From: an uncultured Thermoanaerobaculia bacterium
GTDB taxonomy: Bacteria; Acidobacteriota; Thermoanaerobaculia; Multivoradales; Multivoraceae
Direction of reading: 5' to 3'
DNA length: 64,000 nucleotides
Assembly (NCBI GenBank): GCA_951812325.1
Contig: OX638294.1
Coordinates: 1,652,859 to 1,716,858 of the forward strand
The position numbers and the translations under genes were made by a program. The notes under the pieces were generated by a model. It worked only from the letters and a program-made list of their open reading frames with translations. It searched no databases and had not been told where the DNA came from. Shown here in pieces: positions 9,190 through 21,484 of this stretch; within the stretch, counting starts at the first letter, position 1; every line of letters begins with the position of its first letter.

Positions 9190-9681
9190 GGAGAGTCCGC
9201 TACTGCGTCGCCATGCGCCTGGACGGGTACATCCGCGGACCGAACGGCGAGGCGGACTGGATCGTCATCGATCCAGACTACGACTTCGCCGAACTCTACG
9301 GTGGAGTTCGACACCTGCCTGGTCGGCCGGACGACGTTCAAGAGCACCGGCGGTCAGGACCAGGGCTCGATGCCGGGCGTGCGGACCTTCGTGTTCTCGC
9401 GCACCCTGCAGCAGAACGACTTCGAGAACGTGACGATCGTCAGCGACGACTGGCGGGAGGTCGTCCCGGCGCTTCGCGAGGAAGACGGCAAGAAGAACAT
9501 CTGGCTCTTCGGCGGCGGCTCGCTCTTTCGCAGCCTTGCCGAGGAGGGTCTCGTCGACACCGTGGAAGTCGCCGTCATCCCCACGATCCTCGACGGAGGC
9601 ATTCCGCTTGTTGCCGAGCCGTCCTCACGCATCGGGCTCAGATTCAAGGGGCACTGCGTCTACAAGGGGGATATCCGATAG
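9186..9681 (+). pseudogene. RibD C-terminal/dihydrofolate-reductase-like gene, one-base frameshift
   Basis: The gene starts at ATG 9186 after a GAGAGGAG ribosome site and reads VRYCVAMRLDGYIRGPNGEA, the usual start of RibD-C/DHFR-like proteins. At about 9297-9301 the reading shifts by one base and continues as EFDTCLVGRTTFK, then NIWLFGGGSLFRSL and PTILDGGIPL. The two parts add up to a normal-length protein of about 165 residues. Either the gene is freshly inactivated or there is a sequencing indel. The PhzF remnant just upstream has the same kind of lesion. Confidence 0.7.
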
Positions 9682-9835
9682 CAACCATTCCTCAACGGCG
9701 GCTCTCCAGTCCCGAATGTCAAGTGGAGTCCGATAGCAGCCGCGTAACGTGAAACGTGACGACTGAGCCCCCCGCTGCGCCAATCAAAGTAGAGACAACC
9801 AGCCAAAGCACACGAGGCGCAGCGACGTGAGAAGG

Positions 9836-10745
9836 GCTTCAATGAGGCCGGGGCGCTTGCGCCCCGGAAACTCGACATGGTCGTTCACCTTCGGAATCAC
9901 TACGGCGTGCTTCAATGAGGCCGGGGCGCTTGCGCCCCGGAAACGGCGTCGATTCCTGATGGACCGGCCAGGGTGGCTTCGGGCTTCAATGAGGCCGGGG
10001 CGCTTGCGCCCCGGAAACGTGGCCAAGATCCTGCGCCCCTCCCTGTGCTGGTTCGTGCTTCAATGAGGCCGGGGCGCTTGCGCCCCGGAAACTGCCGCCG
10101 GGCCGTCGCCGGGAGTGACGCCGAGCGTGCTTCAATGAGGCCGGGGCGCTTGCGCCCCGGAAACCCTCTTCGGTCGGGTAGTCAGCGAAGAGCGCCTTGC
10201 GGCTTCAATGAGGCCGGGGCGCTTGCGCCCCGGAAACCCGGCGATCGAACGGCATTAGGACTGCACCAGCCTGGCTTCAATGAGGCCGGGGCGCTTGCGC
10301 CCCGGAAACGGTCTTGCCCGGTCTTGCCCGGTCTTGCCCGCCGCCGCTTCAATGAGGCCGGGGCGCTTGCGCCCCGGAAACGGTCTTGCCCGGTCTTGCC
10401 CGGTCTTGCCCGCCGCCGCTTCAATGAGGCCGGGGCGCTTGCGCCCCGGAAACGTACCGACGAGGCTAATCAACCAAGGGAGAATCCAGTGCTTCAATGA
10501 GGCCGGGGCGCTTGCGCCCCGGAAACCTCCTCCAGCCACGCGACCGCGGCGCGAACCGTGGGGCTTCAATGAGGCCGGGGCGCTTGCGCCCCGGAAACCT
10601 ACCGCGGCGGCGACTTCCTGGTCGGCCCAGCCGGTGCTTCAATGAGGCCGGGGCGCTTGCGCCCCGGAAACTCCGCGTCCGCCATGACCACGGCCTCTAC
10701 CGTGCGCATGCTTCAATGAGGCCGGGGCGCTTGCGCCCCGGAAAC
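9836..10745 (-). CRISPR. CRISPR array, 13 repeats, type I-G
   Basis: Thirteen identical 36-nt repeats start at 9836, 9909, 9983, 10057, 10129, 10202, 10274, 10346, 10418, 10491, 10563, 10636 and 10710. The 12 spacers are 36-38 nt. On the plus strand the repeat begins GCTTCAATGAGGCC and ends CCCCGGAAAC, around a long GC palindrome. The crRNA sense is probably the minus strand, where the repeat ends in ATTGAAGC and the array continues the direction of the cas genes. Spacers at 10310-10345 and 10382-10417 are identical. The array lies downstream of cas2, with the leader expected at the right-hand end. Confidence 0.97.
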
Positions 10746-10980
10746 AGGGTCCTCGCAACCGACTGAGCCACCTACTCTACATCCGCTTCTCGCGAGCGCT
10801 GCAAGCGAGATGCAGCGCGAGGGCCGCCTTCGCGCCGGACGACCCGCGCCGTTCAGGGCTAAGTGCTTTGTTGTCAATGATCTGCCTTCACTCGAGACCT
10901 ACCTGGGCCAGCCGTTGCGCTTGAGCGCTCGCAGGAGCGTCGGCAAAGACGGGAGCCCAAGGTCGCCACGAGTCACACGC
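10746..10980 (-). promoter_or_regulatory. Probable CRISPR leader between cas2 and the array
   Basis: This 235-bp gene-free stretch separates the cas2 stop from the right-hand repeat. Given minus-strand transcription of the array it is the expected leader position, where new spacers would be added beside the repeat at 10710. It includes a less GC-rich patch around 10860-10885 (AAGTGCTTTGTTGTCAATGA), but no promoter can be assigned with confidence. Confidence 0.55.
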
Positions 10981-11274
10981 TCAGACGATTGTAGCGACCC
11001 GCTCGGGCTTCTCGTAGGACTTGCCCAGGCTCTCAACCCGGAGTTCAACCTGCTCCGCGGGCCCCAGGTCGAGGATCAGCACATGGTCCTCCGTGGGCCG
11101 GATCAGGCCGTCGATCCGCGCCGTCATCTCGGCCCGGCGCCTGGCAGTCAACCGACACTGGAAAACGGAGAGCTGCAGCCATCGGCCGTATCCCTTCATC
11201 GTCACGAAGATTCGGCGCCACCGCTTGGGATCCGCGATGTCATAGGTCACGACGTACAAGCGTTCCTTGGCCAC
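10981..11274 (-). CDS. cas2: CRISPR-associated endoribonuclease Cas2
   Basis: The product is 97 residues, the usual Cas2 length, and begins with the YVVTYDI strand carrying the conserved aspartate. A ferredoxin-like pattern follows, with WLQLSVFQCRL as the second strand. Cas2 dimers bridge two Cas1 dimers in the spacer-integration complex. The GTG start at 11274 is preceded by GCGGAGGC and lies 7 bp after the cas4-cas1 stop, so both genes should be co-translated. Confidence 0.95.
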   Translation of the reverse strand: MAKERLYVVTYDIADPKRWRRIFVTMKGYGRWLQLSVFQCRLTARRRAEMTARIDGLIRPTEDHVLILDLGPAEQVELRVESLGKSYEKPERVATIV

Positions 11275-11281
11275 GCCTCCG

Positions 11282-13006
11282 CTACCTCGGAAGATAGTGA
11301 GGGTAGTCCCGGATCTCGCCCTGGAGAAACCTCGTCAACAGCCTCGCCTGAACTTCGATCAACCGGCGCATCGTGACCCTGTAGCCGAACATCGGATGGG
11401 TGGTCTCTTGCTCCAGGCGCCGCTCAAAGGCGGCGATGAACGCTCGCCGTCCCGGTGGCCGGAGCGCACACGCGTTGCCGTTCCAGATGAAGTGGGAAGG
11501 GCGAACTTCCCCGTTGTTGATCACCTGGATCACGCTGGAGTCCGCGACGATCGGGCGGAAGGGCTCCATCAAGTCGAGCGCCAATGCCGGCCGGCCGTGG
11601 CGGGGCCGATGGTAGAACCCCATGTACGGATCCAGACCAACCGCAGAGGCCACGTTCGTGAACACCCTCGTGAGAAGCGCGTAGGCGAGAGACAGCATCG
11701 CGTTCACGGGATCCGTCGGCGGCCTCCGGTTCCGCGTGGCGAAGGAGAATTGCTCCACTTCCGGGCCAGTCGAGGGTGCGAGCATCCGGTCGAAGCAACG
11801 GAAGTAGATGGCCGCACCTTCGCCTTCGATCCCGAGCAACTGTTGCACGTTCGCTGCCGTCTCCGCCTCCGTAGCGATTCGCTTCAAGCGGCCCAGGGCG
11901 CGGTCCTTCTCGCTTCCTTCCCCCTTGGCCGCCCTCCAGTTGCGGCGAAGCAATGTGCGCGAGTTCCTCACCTTGGCCCGGACCAGTCCCCGGGCCAGGT
12001 CGAGGCATCGACGTTCTTCGAATGCAGCCCGGTACTGAGCCTCACGGACGGTCACGTTGCGATGGCCGGTCCCCACGGTGTGGCCCACGAACCAACCGCC
12101 GCTCGTGAACCAGGACACGGGAATCTCCTCCCTCATCAACGCATGCAGTGCTGGCGTCGTGACCGACGCCGGGCCGTAAACCGCCACGTCGGACACTTCG
12201 ACGAGCGGCACCTCCGTCTTGTCGCCTTCCACGTCCACTACCAGCCGTTCGCCACTCTTGCGCAGCCGCGCTCGCGGCGTCTGCACGTAGAGGGGCCGCG
12301 CAGCATCGTCCGATGGATTCAACGGCCTGGGTGGCCCTCCGCGGTGGAACAAGTTGGTCTCGTCCGGCAGGCAGATTCCCGCGAGCGAGCAGCGAGGACA
12401 CTTCGGGCTGTCCCGCAGGGGCGGCGGCCTGCGGCCCGCCATGGCAGCTGACCGCAATCCCGAGATTGCGTCGTTCGTCATCGCACGAAGCTGCTCGTCA
12501 AGGAACACCGCAACTCTCTCGCGAGAACCGACGTACCAGAGAGCGCCCTGCTCCACCCTGTATCCGTTGTCCTCCAGAATCATCGCCTGCGCGCAGACCT
12601 GGACCCGCTCCGGCTCGTAAGCACCTGCCGCTACATGCGGCCTCTTGCCCTTCTTGAAGTCGACCGGCATGGCGACGCCGTCCTCAAGGTCCACCACGTC
12701 CATCTTGGCGATGATCCCCAAGCGCTGCGACGACATCGTGACTCCTCGGGCGCGCCCCACGACGTCATCCGCCTCTTCCGGCGCCGGCAACCGGCCGCCT
12801 CCCTCGTCGACACGCCGATGTGACCTCCGTCCTTCGGCAGTGTCACCGCTCTCTGCCCACTCACCCTCGACCCACTCCAGATACGCGAGCCTTGGACAGT
12901 AGGTCCACTCGTTGACCATGCGGACCGGCACGAGTTCCTCGCTGCGACCGGCTACGGGAGGCGGGAGATTCAAGAAGAGCTGGGACTCGCGAGGCATCTC
13001 CTTCAC
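11282..13006 (-). CDS. cas4-cas1: Cas4-Cas1 fusion protein
   Basis: The product is 574 residues. The N-terminal 210 or so form a Cas4 RecB-like nuclease with CPRLAYLEWVEGEW, IIAKMDVVD, PVDFKKGK and a C-terminal CPRCSLAGIC cluster, giving the four cysteines of the iron-sulfur site. The C-terminal part is Cas1, with GEGAAIYFRCF (glutamate), GFYHRPRHGRPALALDL (histidine) and MEPFRPIVADS (acid) metal ligands. Cas4 trims prespacers and checks the PAM, and Cas1 integrates them. This fusion is typical of type I-G loci. The start is the GTG at 13006; the nearby ATG at 12997 has AAGGAG directly before it. Confidence 0.95.
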   Translation of the reverse strand: MKEMPRESQLFLNLPPPVAGRSEELVPVRMVNEWTYCPRLAYLEWVEGEWAESGDTAEGRRSHRRVDEGGGRLPAPEEADDVVGRARGVTMSSQRLGIIAKMDVVDLEDGVAMPVDFKKGKRPHVAAGAYEPERVQVCAQAMILEDNGYRVEQGALWYVGSRERVAVFLDEQLRAMTNDAISGLRSAAMAGRRPPPLRDSPKCPRCSLAGICLPDETNLFHRGGPPRPLNPSDDAARPLYVQTPRARLRKSGERLVVDVEGDKTEVPLVEVSDVAVYGPASVTTPALHALMREEIPVSWFTSGGWFVGHTVGTGHRNVTVREAQYRAAFEERRCLDLARGLVRAKVRNSRTLLRRNWRAAKGEGSEKDRALGRLKRIATEAETAANVQQLLGIEGEGAAIYFRCFDRMLAPSTGPEVEQFSFATRNRRPPTDPVNAMLSLAYALLTRVFTNVASAVGLDPYMGFYHRPRHGRPALALDLMEPFRPIVADSSVIQVINNGEVRPSHFIWNGNACALRPPGRRAFIAAFERRLEQETTHPMFGYRVTMRRLIEVQARLLTRFLQGEIRDYPHYLPR

Positions 13007-13110
13007 GCCCTGCTGAAGCCGCCGTCAAGGCCGCAAGCGCCTGCGGCTACTCGAAGGTGAGCACGGCTGGACTCATTGCAGCGCGCAACGCCTCGCGCTA
13101 CAGTCGCTCC

Positions 13111-13383
13111 ATGCGGATCCGGCACAAGGGGCTCCGGGCGTTGCACGAGCGCGACAATCCGGGCCGGCTTCCTGCGGCCTTCGTACCTCGACTGAGGCGA
13201 ATCCTCTTCCGTCTGCAGGAAGCGGACAACCCGCGGAGCGCCGACGCGCCGGGCTTCCGACTGCATCCGCTGAGAGGCGAGCGTTCGGGTCAGTGGAGCG
13301 TTCGGGTTTCCGGCAACTGGCGTGTCGTGTTCCGGTTTACGGATGGCCAAGCCGTGGACGTGGACCTGATCGACTACCACTAG
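13111..13383 (+). CDS. HigB/RelE-family toxin
   Basis: The product is 90 residues from ATG 13111 (the frame is open 54 bp further upstream). It matches RelE/HigB-type ribosome-dependent mRNA interferases: the HKGLRALHERD start, LRRILFRLQEAD helix, PGFRLHPLRG and GNWRVVFRFTDG strands, and the closing VDLIDYH. It is followed after 15 bp by the antitoxin gene, in the toxin-first order typical of higBA. Both genes lie opposite to and between the two halves of the cas locus. Confidence 0.88.
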   Translation: MRIRHKGLRALHERDNPGRLPAAFVPRLRRILFRLQEADNPRSADAPGFRLHPLRGERSGQWSVRVSGNWRVVFRFTDGQAVDVDLIDYH

Positions 13384-13398
13384 CGCAGGAGGAGAATC

Positions 13399-13710
13399 AT
13401 GAGCAATCGAGAGAACGATCATGTCGGCACCATGATGAACCCGCCTCACCTAGGCGAGCTCATCCGCGAAAGCATGGACGACGTCGGATGGAACGTGACC
13501 GAGACGGCGGCACGTCTGGGTTGCGAACGCGGAACTCTATCGCGGTTGTTGAACGGCAAGGCGGGCATTTCCGCCAGGATGGCGCTGGCGCTCGAGGACA
13601 TCGGCTGGGGAACTGCAGGTCATTGGATGCGGATGCAGGCCAGCTACGACTTGGCGCAGGCGCGTCTTGCTCGCGCCGCGGAACCGAGGACAGTCGCCGC
13701 ACGCGTGTAG
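13399..13710 (+). CDS. HigA-family antitoxin, XRE-type helix-turn-helix
   Basis: The product is 103 residues with a strong ribosome site (AGGAGGAG) before ATG 13399. The start HLGELIRESMDDVGWNVTET and the segment RLGCERGTLSRLLNGKAGIS are the classic HigA helix-turn-helix. The family binds and neutralises the toxin and represses the shared promoter. Its stop is 51 bp from the convergent csb2 stop. Confidence 0.9.
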   Translation: MSNRENDHVGTMMNPPHLGELIRESMDDVGWNVTETAARLGCERGTLSRLLNGKAGISARMALALEDIGWGTAGHWMRMQASYDLAQARLARAAEPRTVAARV

Positions 13711-13761
13711 CCCGCCAGCCTTGGCAACCGCAGCGACCCGCTTCGTCTCGGGCCGTCACGT

Positions 13762-15950
13762 CTACTCGTCTTCATGTGCAGCATGAAACAAACCGCCTCC
13801 CACATGGCTGTCCCTCCCTAGCAGCAAGGGGCCCCGAACCGCCACGGCGAAGCGGAGGCTCAGTCGTGCTGTGGGCCGTCCGCCCCGCGGACCGGAAGCG
13901 ACACTAAGGACGTTGACCGCGCTCGGAGCGGGCAAACCTCGCCGAAGGCACTCCGCTGTCACGTCGGCGCGTACAATCTCGGCGGCGTCCTGCCGTGGCT
14001 TGAGATTCCGGGAGGCGACATAGTCAGTTTGCCCTACCCAGACGTACGCGGGGCCCACCAGAGGGTCGCCTTCCCGAACCGGCTGCGCCATCAGATGGTC
14101 AAACCGCCCGAGCCGACCTGCCACCAACTCTCCGAGGCCGTGCGTCACCTCATCGAATTTGCGGACGTCACTCCAAGCCCGTCGAGTGCGACGATCGGCC
14201 GCCCACGGTGCGACGACAATGAGCCTCCGGATGGCCTGCGCCTTACCGCTACCGCCATCGGCAGCCAGAAACACATGCGAATGATGCCCCGAGCCTCCCG
14301 GGGCACCGTCCGTCTCATGCCCGGAGAACAATCGTCCCACTCGATCATCTGCTTCCCGAGCCAATGCCATCAGCGCACGCCGCAAGCACCGCAAGAGTAC
14401 GAGACGGTCACTCGGCGCCACCCTGCACCTATCCTCCAGGTCGAATCCCACCACGCCTGCGGGCCGGATGGCAGGCTCCAGCAGACCGAGACCGCAGAAG
14501 CGACCGTCCCCCAAGACCAGCGGCCCGGCTACCGCTTCATCGAACTCAAGCTCCGCATGCCAGAGAGCGTGTGAGGCGAACCGGGAGCCTTTTGCGAAAG
14601 AACCTGCCATGGAACCGCTGCGATGGAACGGCTCCTTCTGCACTCGAACACTCCACGCCCTGCTCCGAACGCCCGCGTGCCGGAGCGCCTGCACAACGCC
14701 ATGTACGGCGCGATCCTCCTCGCGAATCCGCTCGGCAACGGATCGTGGGCCGTTCCCCGCAATCCGCCGGCGGGGAGCAGTCGAAAGTGCCAGAGGAGTC
14801 ACGCTCCGGTACGAAGACGCCGGGGCGACGAACCGATCCGCCATCCGGCTATCGTTGGTCGGCACCAAGCGCCCCGACGACGCCCCGCCAGCCTCCGTGT
14901 CCCCCGCATCGCTACCCGCGAAAGCCCACCTCAGATCAGCGGCTCCAATAGGACAATCAGCCGGCACCTCGAGGAGAACACGTCGTATCGAGAGGTCGGC
15001 ATGCGAAGAGCCGATGGACGGTGTCGGCAGCAGTCGGACTCTCTGTCGAAGATCAGCGGGTCCTGCACCCCGGCCCCTGACCAACCTCTCGAACTGTTCG
15101 GACCTTGCGGGAAGCGAATCCTGTAATCTAGCCGTTGCCCTCGCCAGCAAATTCGACGTCAGAGAAGCGGCCAACGTCAGAGGAAAAGGCGCGAACCCGC
15201 CGTCCGGGCGACGCAACTCAAGGAGAATCCGTCTCGGCGGCGCATCGTAGGCGCTTCTACCAAGGAGGGCCTTGGGAGGCTGGAACAGCAATTGCCGGGC
15301 CGCCTGGCCCGATCCTACGGTACGCAGTCGATGGCGGCGGCCAACGTACCGACGGACCAGGCTGTCCAGCGTCCCTGAGCGCGGTACCGCCGTCTCGCCC
15401 GCACCGCCGGGAATCCGAACGGCACCCGGATGAGCATCCAGTAGCGCAGCGACTTCACATTCTCCCACCACTTGGGCAGTGGCCCACGCCATGTCGATGC
15501 CCCGTCCAAGCTGATACAAGCCCGCTGCTACTTCACAGACACGCTGCGACTCTGGGACCTCGGCCTCCAGATCCCACACATAGAGCACCGGTTGGCTCGA
15601 GTCGAAGAGGACCGGGCACCAGTGCTTTGCCACCCGGATCTCGGCCGCGCGCGCCGGATCTCCACCCTTCGAATCCAGGTCGTTGCTCGGAACGAAGAGC
15701 TTCACGGCGCTGCCTCGCCGGCCGGTAACGGCGACAACCCTTGGCGGCCTGAGTTCCTCAAGCCACCTCAGCGCACGCTCGTCCTCCGAGAGCAGACTCG
15801 CGCCTCTGGCCGCGGCCGCAACCAGCGCCTGAAAGAGCCTGGCTGGAGACGGAGGCCAGCCGCCGGTACCGTCGAACTCGTCGAACTGGTCGTCCTCGCC
15901 GTGATAGCGGCCCTGATGAAGCCAAACGGCGATAACCAGTGAACGGGCCA

Positions 15951-15951
<1 letters not shown>
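13762..15951 (-). CDS. csb2: Type I-G Cascade subunit Csb2 (Cas5-Cas6 fusion type)
   Basis: The product is 729 residues. The start is GTG 15951, whose first base is shared with the csb1 stop (TAGTG), which fixes it better than the longer open frame. The N-terminal SLVIAVWLHQGRYHG with GGWPPSPARLFQALVAAA is the GSU0054-family start. The C-terminal RLSLRFAVAVRGPLLLGRDS with HVGGGLF is the glycine-rich RAMP loop. Csb2 combines the Cas5 backbone role with Cas6-like pre-crRNA cleavage. It is long for the family, with a large central insertion. It ends the interference operon. Confidence 0.92.
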
Positions 15952-17924
<1,973 letters not shown>

Positions 17925-17932
<8 letters not shown>

Positions 17933-20747
17933 CGGTTCCGCGTCCTTCAGACAGCCCCGACCGCGATGCGCTCTGGTCCGCAGCACGCAAGATCGCCTCG
18001 CGCCAGGCGAGCCCCCAAGGGCCGTAGCGCCTCTGAAGCCGTGCGAAGCGAAGTGCAGCTTCGCCAGCCTTCTGCTCAAACAAGGAAGGCGGCCCGCCAT
18101 CGCAGCCGTCGGGCCGAATGATCGGTCGCGCACGACCGTGATGCGACGCGATCAGGTGCAGGATCAGATCCCTCAGGCCGTTCGGCAAGTCCTCACCCTC
18201 GGCCCGAATCAACGAACCGAACTCGTGGCGATAGCCGTCGAGGAGCAGCCAGCTACCGCTACGTGGGGTCTTCGCGTAGACACGACCATCTGGAGGAGCG
18301 TTCGCATAACTCTGCCAGCGATGTGCAGCCTTGCCTCCATCATGCAGGCGGGCAGCCATCTTCAGCGCTTCGACCTCGTCGTCCGGCAAGTCGAGCCGCT
18401 TCGCGATTGAAAGCACTCGGTCTACGACCTGTTGCGTGTGCTGGGAAAGGACCTGAAACTCCGGGCCGACGGACCGCGCCTCCTCGTTCACCGCTTCATT
18501 CGCCCACTTGGAGACCGCCAAGCCGCGCAGCGGTTTGCCAGCGCCATCAGACCTCGTCTCGAACGTCTGCATCAGACGCCAGGTCGCGGTATGCCCGGAA
18601 ACGGTCAACCCCTCGCCGTCGTCGCCAGCGCTGACCTCCTCGGCCCTGAACTTGATGACCGGCGATGCGTCGGGAGTTGGCTCTTCCCTCAGCGCCTGCC
18701 AACTTGCATCGGAATCTGCTGCGATGGCTGTTTCTTCCTCTCGCTCGGTCAACATGCCGTCGCGCAGACCGCCCAACCTCGCATCCACTACGAGGATTGC
18801 ACCGGGCAGTACGGACTTCTCCCAATCTTTCTTCAGGCGGTCACGGACCGTCTTCTCGGTCTTGTTCAGGGCCTTGGCCGGCGCGGCCAGACACTGGAGC
18901 AGGGCCAGCTTTCCGCTGCCGGCACTTCGGCACTTCCGATCCAGCAGGATGGCCACGATCTCGTCGTCCCGAATCGAGGAAACGTGATCTTCGCCTCGTT
19001 TCGTCACCCGGACCGCTCTCTTGAGCAGCCAGTCGAGCACGCGTCGCGAACCGGCTTCCAGCTTCTCCGTCGCATGAATCGGCGCAGCCCGAAAGTAGTC
19101 CGTGACCATCCCGGGCGGGGCGGATACGTCCTCTCCCGCCCGGACGCGAGGAAGGTGGCTTCGCCAGACAACGATGGTCTCCGCTTCTTCGTCGTCCTCC
19201 CAGCCTCTTAGCCACGGTGCGACTTCTGGTCGTCCCTCGTGCCGGTCAAGGGAAGTCATGGCCCAGGCATCGAGCAAGGGTCTCGTCAGTTCAGGATGAA
19301 GCGGCGCGGGTGTAGTCGCCGCGCGAACGACATCAGGAAGATCCGACCTCAGCTGCACCGTCGCCGCCGGGCTGGCATCCAGCCTGTCGTCCTCACCGGG
19401 CTCCAACGCGCGCAAGGGTGCCAACCACCGCTCAAATCGCTGCGCTTCGTCCTTGGCCCTGTCGGCCGTCCTCCCCGTCGACCTGGACCTGGACGGTCGG
19501 ACGGCGAACACATCCACTGTGGCCGTCCTCTCGGCACCACCACGGCGATTGACCCGCCCCAACCGCTGCACCATCCGCTCGTACGGCACAAGGTCGCAGA
19601 CTAGGTGGTCCGCGTCAAGGTCCACGCCGACCTCACCAGCTGAAGTCGCAACCAGGAACACCGGGCCATCTTGGTCAGGCCTTGAGCCTCCGAGGAAGCC
19701 ACGCCGTTCAAGCCAGCACTCCAGTTCGGCCCGTTCGTGAATCCTCCTCTCGCCAACGAGAAGTTCCGAAGCCCAACCGAATGACTTCCCGACAGCTCTA
19801 CTCCGGCGCCTGCAATCCTTGTCGATACGGCTCTTGACGTCCACAGCCGTCTTTCGGCTGTTGCAATAGACGAGCACCCGAACCACCGCGGCCTCGGCAC
19901 TTGCGGAGATCTCGAGTGCCCGGTCTGCGAGTCGCTCCGCCAGCTTCCGATGGTCATCGACGTCGTGTATCCGCAACCGCTTTCTTGCCCTGAGCCGAGC
20001 ACGGACGATTGGTTCTTCGCAGTCCTCTGCTTCGAGCCTGAAGGCCCCCCGTTCTGTTGAACCGCCAGAGCCTCTCCCGGTCGCCGACAAGGACACCAGG
20101 CGGAAAGGGGGCGTGTGCGGCGTGGTTTTTCCCAAGGGCCCGAGCTCACCGGCGCGATGCTCGGCAACCTGCCGGAGCAGCGCTTCGAACGGCGGACATA
20201 GATGCGCTTCGTCTAGGAGGAGCAGAGCGTCAACGCCGAGAAGCCCCGCATAGTACGGGCGCATACGCTTCGACACGCCGTAGCCCTCGAACATCAACCG
20301 CGAGCCGATCATGTCGACCGTTCCGACGATGATCGCAGGGGACGAGGGGTCCTCGAGCCAGACACGATTGTCGGCGAGTCCACCGCGCAGAGTGGACACC
20401 GGAAGGCCGCCGTGGCGGCTGTCGATTCTGAGTGCCTTGGCGAGGTCGGCAGGGAGGTTCTTCCGCAGGCGCTCCGCATAGCGCGTCGCTTGGTCAACTA
20501 CGGCACGACGGTCCACGACGTACACGAGCCGCCTGGGTATTCGCGCCCCCTTGGCCAAGCCGATCAACCAGAGCGCCATCACCGCCGTCTTTCCGAGTCC
20601 GGTCGGGACATCAACGGATTCGGGCAGTTCGCCGCACAGCAAACGTGCAAGAAGCCGCTTCTGCCAACGGAACGGTGGGTGTCGCTCGCCACCGTCCGCA
20701 GTCAGCGTAGCGAACGCCTCGCTCAGACTCGGATCATCAAGCGGCAT
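17925..20747 (-). CDS. cas3: Cas3 helicase-nuclease (helicase then HD), type I-G
   Basis: The product is 940 residues from ATG 20747. An open frame continues upstream but has skewed composition and no family likeness. The helicase has VPTGLGKTAV (Walker A, near residue 46), LLLLDEAHLCPPF (DEAH box), RLVSLSATG (motif III) and QRLGRVNRRGG (motif VI). The HD nuclease is at the C-terminus, with ARLHDGGKAAHRW and HLIASHHGRARP. This domain order is reversed relative to most Cas3 proteins and is characteristic of type I-G. It is the first gene of the operon and would unwind and degrade the target DNA. Confidence 0.95.
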
Positions 20748-20939
20748 CGCAGAGAGGTCTGGTTGGCGGGTCTCATCCACACCAAGGCAAGCGTCCTTCG
20801 GGTCAGTATTCACAGGCGGGAGGCTCTCAGAATCAGATCTGAGGAGCCGGTGTTGATGGATAGCGCTGGTAGGCAGCGAATCGGCGTCGCCCGGCAGCTC
20901 GGACTCCCGCGCACCCTCGACCGCAAGCCTACAACGCGG

Positions 20940-21388
20940 GCACCCTGAATGCCGAGGAGTTCTCCGGCAGCTCGGACTCCCGCGCATGCCCGATCCATGT
21001 CTACGCGGAGAACCGGGTGCGGGCGCATGTCTTCCTCTGCATGCTCGCCTGGTACCTGGAATGGCACATGCGCCGCGCGCTCGCGCCCCTCCTCTTCGAG
21101 GACGATGATCCCGAGGGCGCACGCGCCAAGCGCCGCACCCCCGTCGAAAAGGCCCGACCGTCCGACAGCGCAAGAAGGAAGACCGCTTCCAAGACCACTC
21201 CCGACGGCCTGCCCGTCCAGAACATGTCCGATCTCCTCAACCACCTCGGAAGCCTGACCCTCAACGAGGTCACCCTCCCAGGTCAGACCGACAGCCCCTT
21301 CATGCTCACCGCCGAACCGACGCCACTACAGGCCAAGGTCTTCCAACTCCTCGAACTCCCAACGAAACCCGTGTTTACAGCAGCCTGA
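20940..21388 (+). pseudogene. IS1634-like transposase remnant (C-terminal part)
   Basis: From about 20990 the plus frame reads HVYAENRVRAHVFLCMLAWY then EWHMRRALAPLLFEDDD and, near the end, LTAEPTPLQAKVFQLL. This matches the last 120 or so residues of IS1634-family DDE transposases, with no catalytic core. Just upstream, CCGGCAGCTCGGACTCCCGC is present twice (20891-20913 and 20964-20986, 23 bp each, 73 bp apart), so the break point is rearranged. No terminal inverted repeat can be identified. It lies directly upstream of cas3 on the other strand. Confidence 0.75.
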
Positions 21389-21484
21389 CACCCCGATCTG
21401 GAGATCCTGCCCGCGTTTACTGCCGTTTCTGCGGACAGACCAAGTGAAGTTCCGTCTAACCCTGAGCCTGAGCCTGTACCAGTC

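Noticed and set aside
9827..10766. Several open frames across the CRISPR array on both strands
   Set aside because: They only translate the repeat (peptides such as NEAGALAPRK and FRGASAPASLK) and have no start context.
20748..21173. Upstream extension of cas3 by 142 codons
   Set aside because: The extension has Arg/Gly-rich composition and overlaps the transposase remnant; family likeness begins at ATG 20747.
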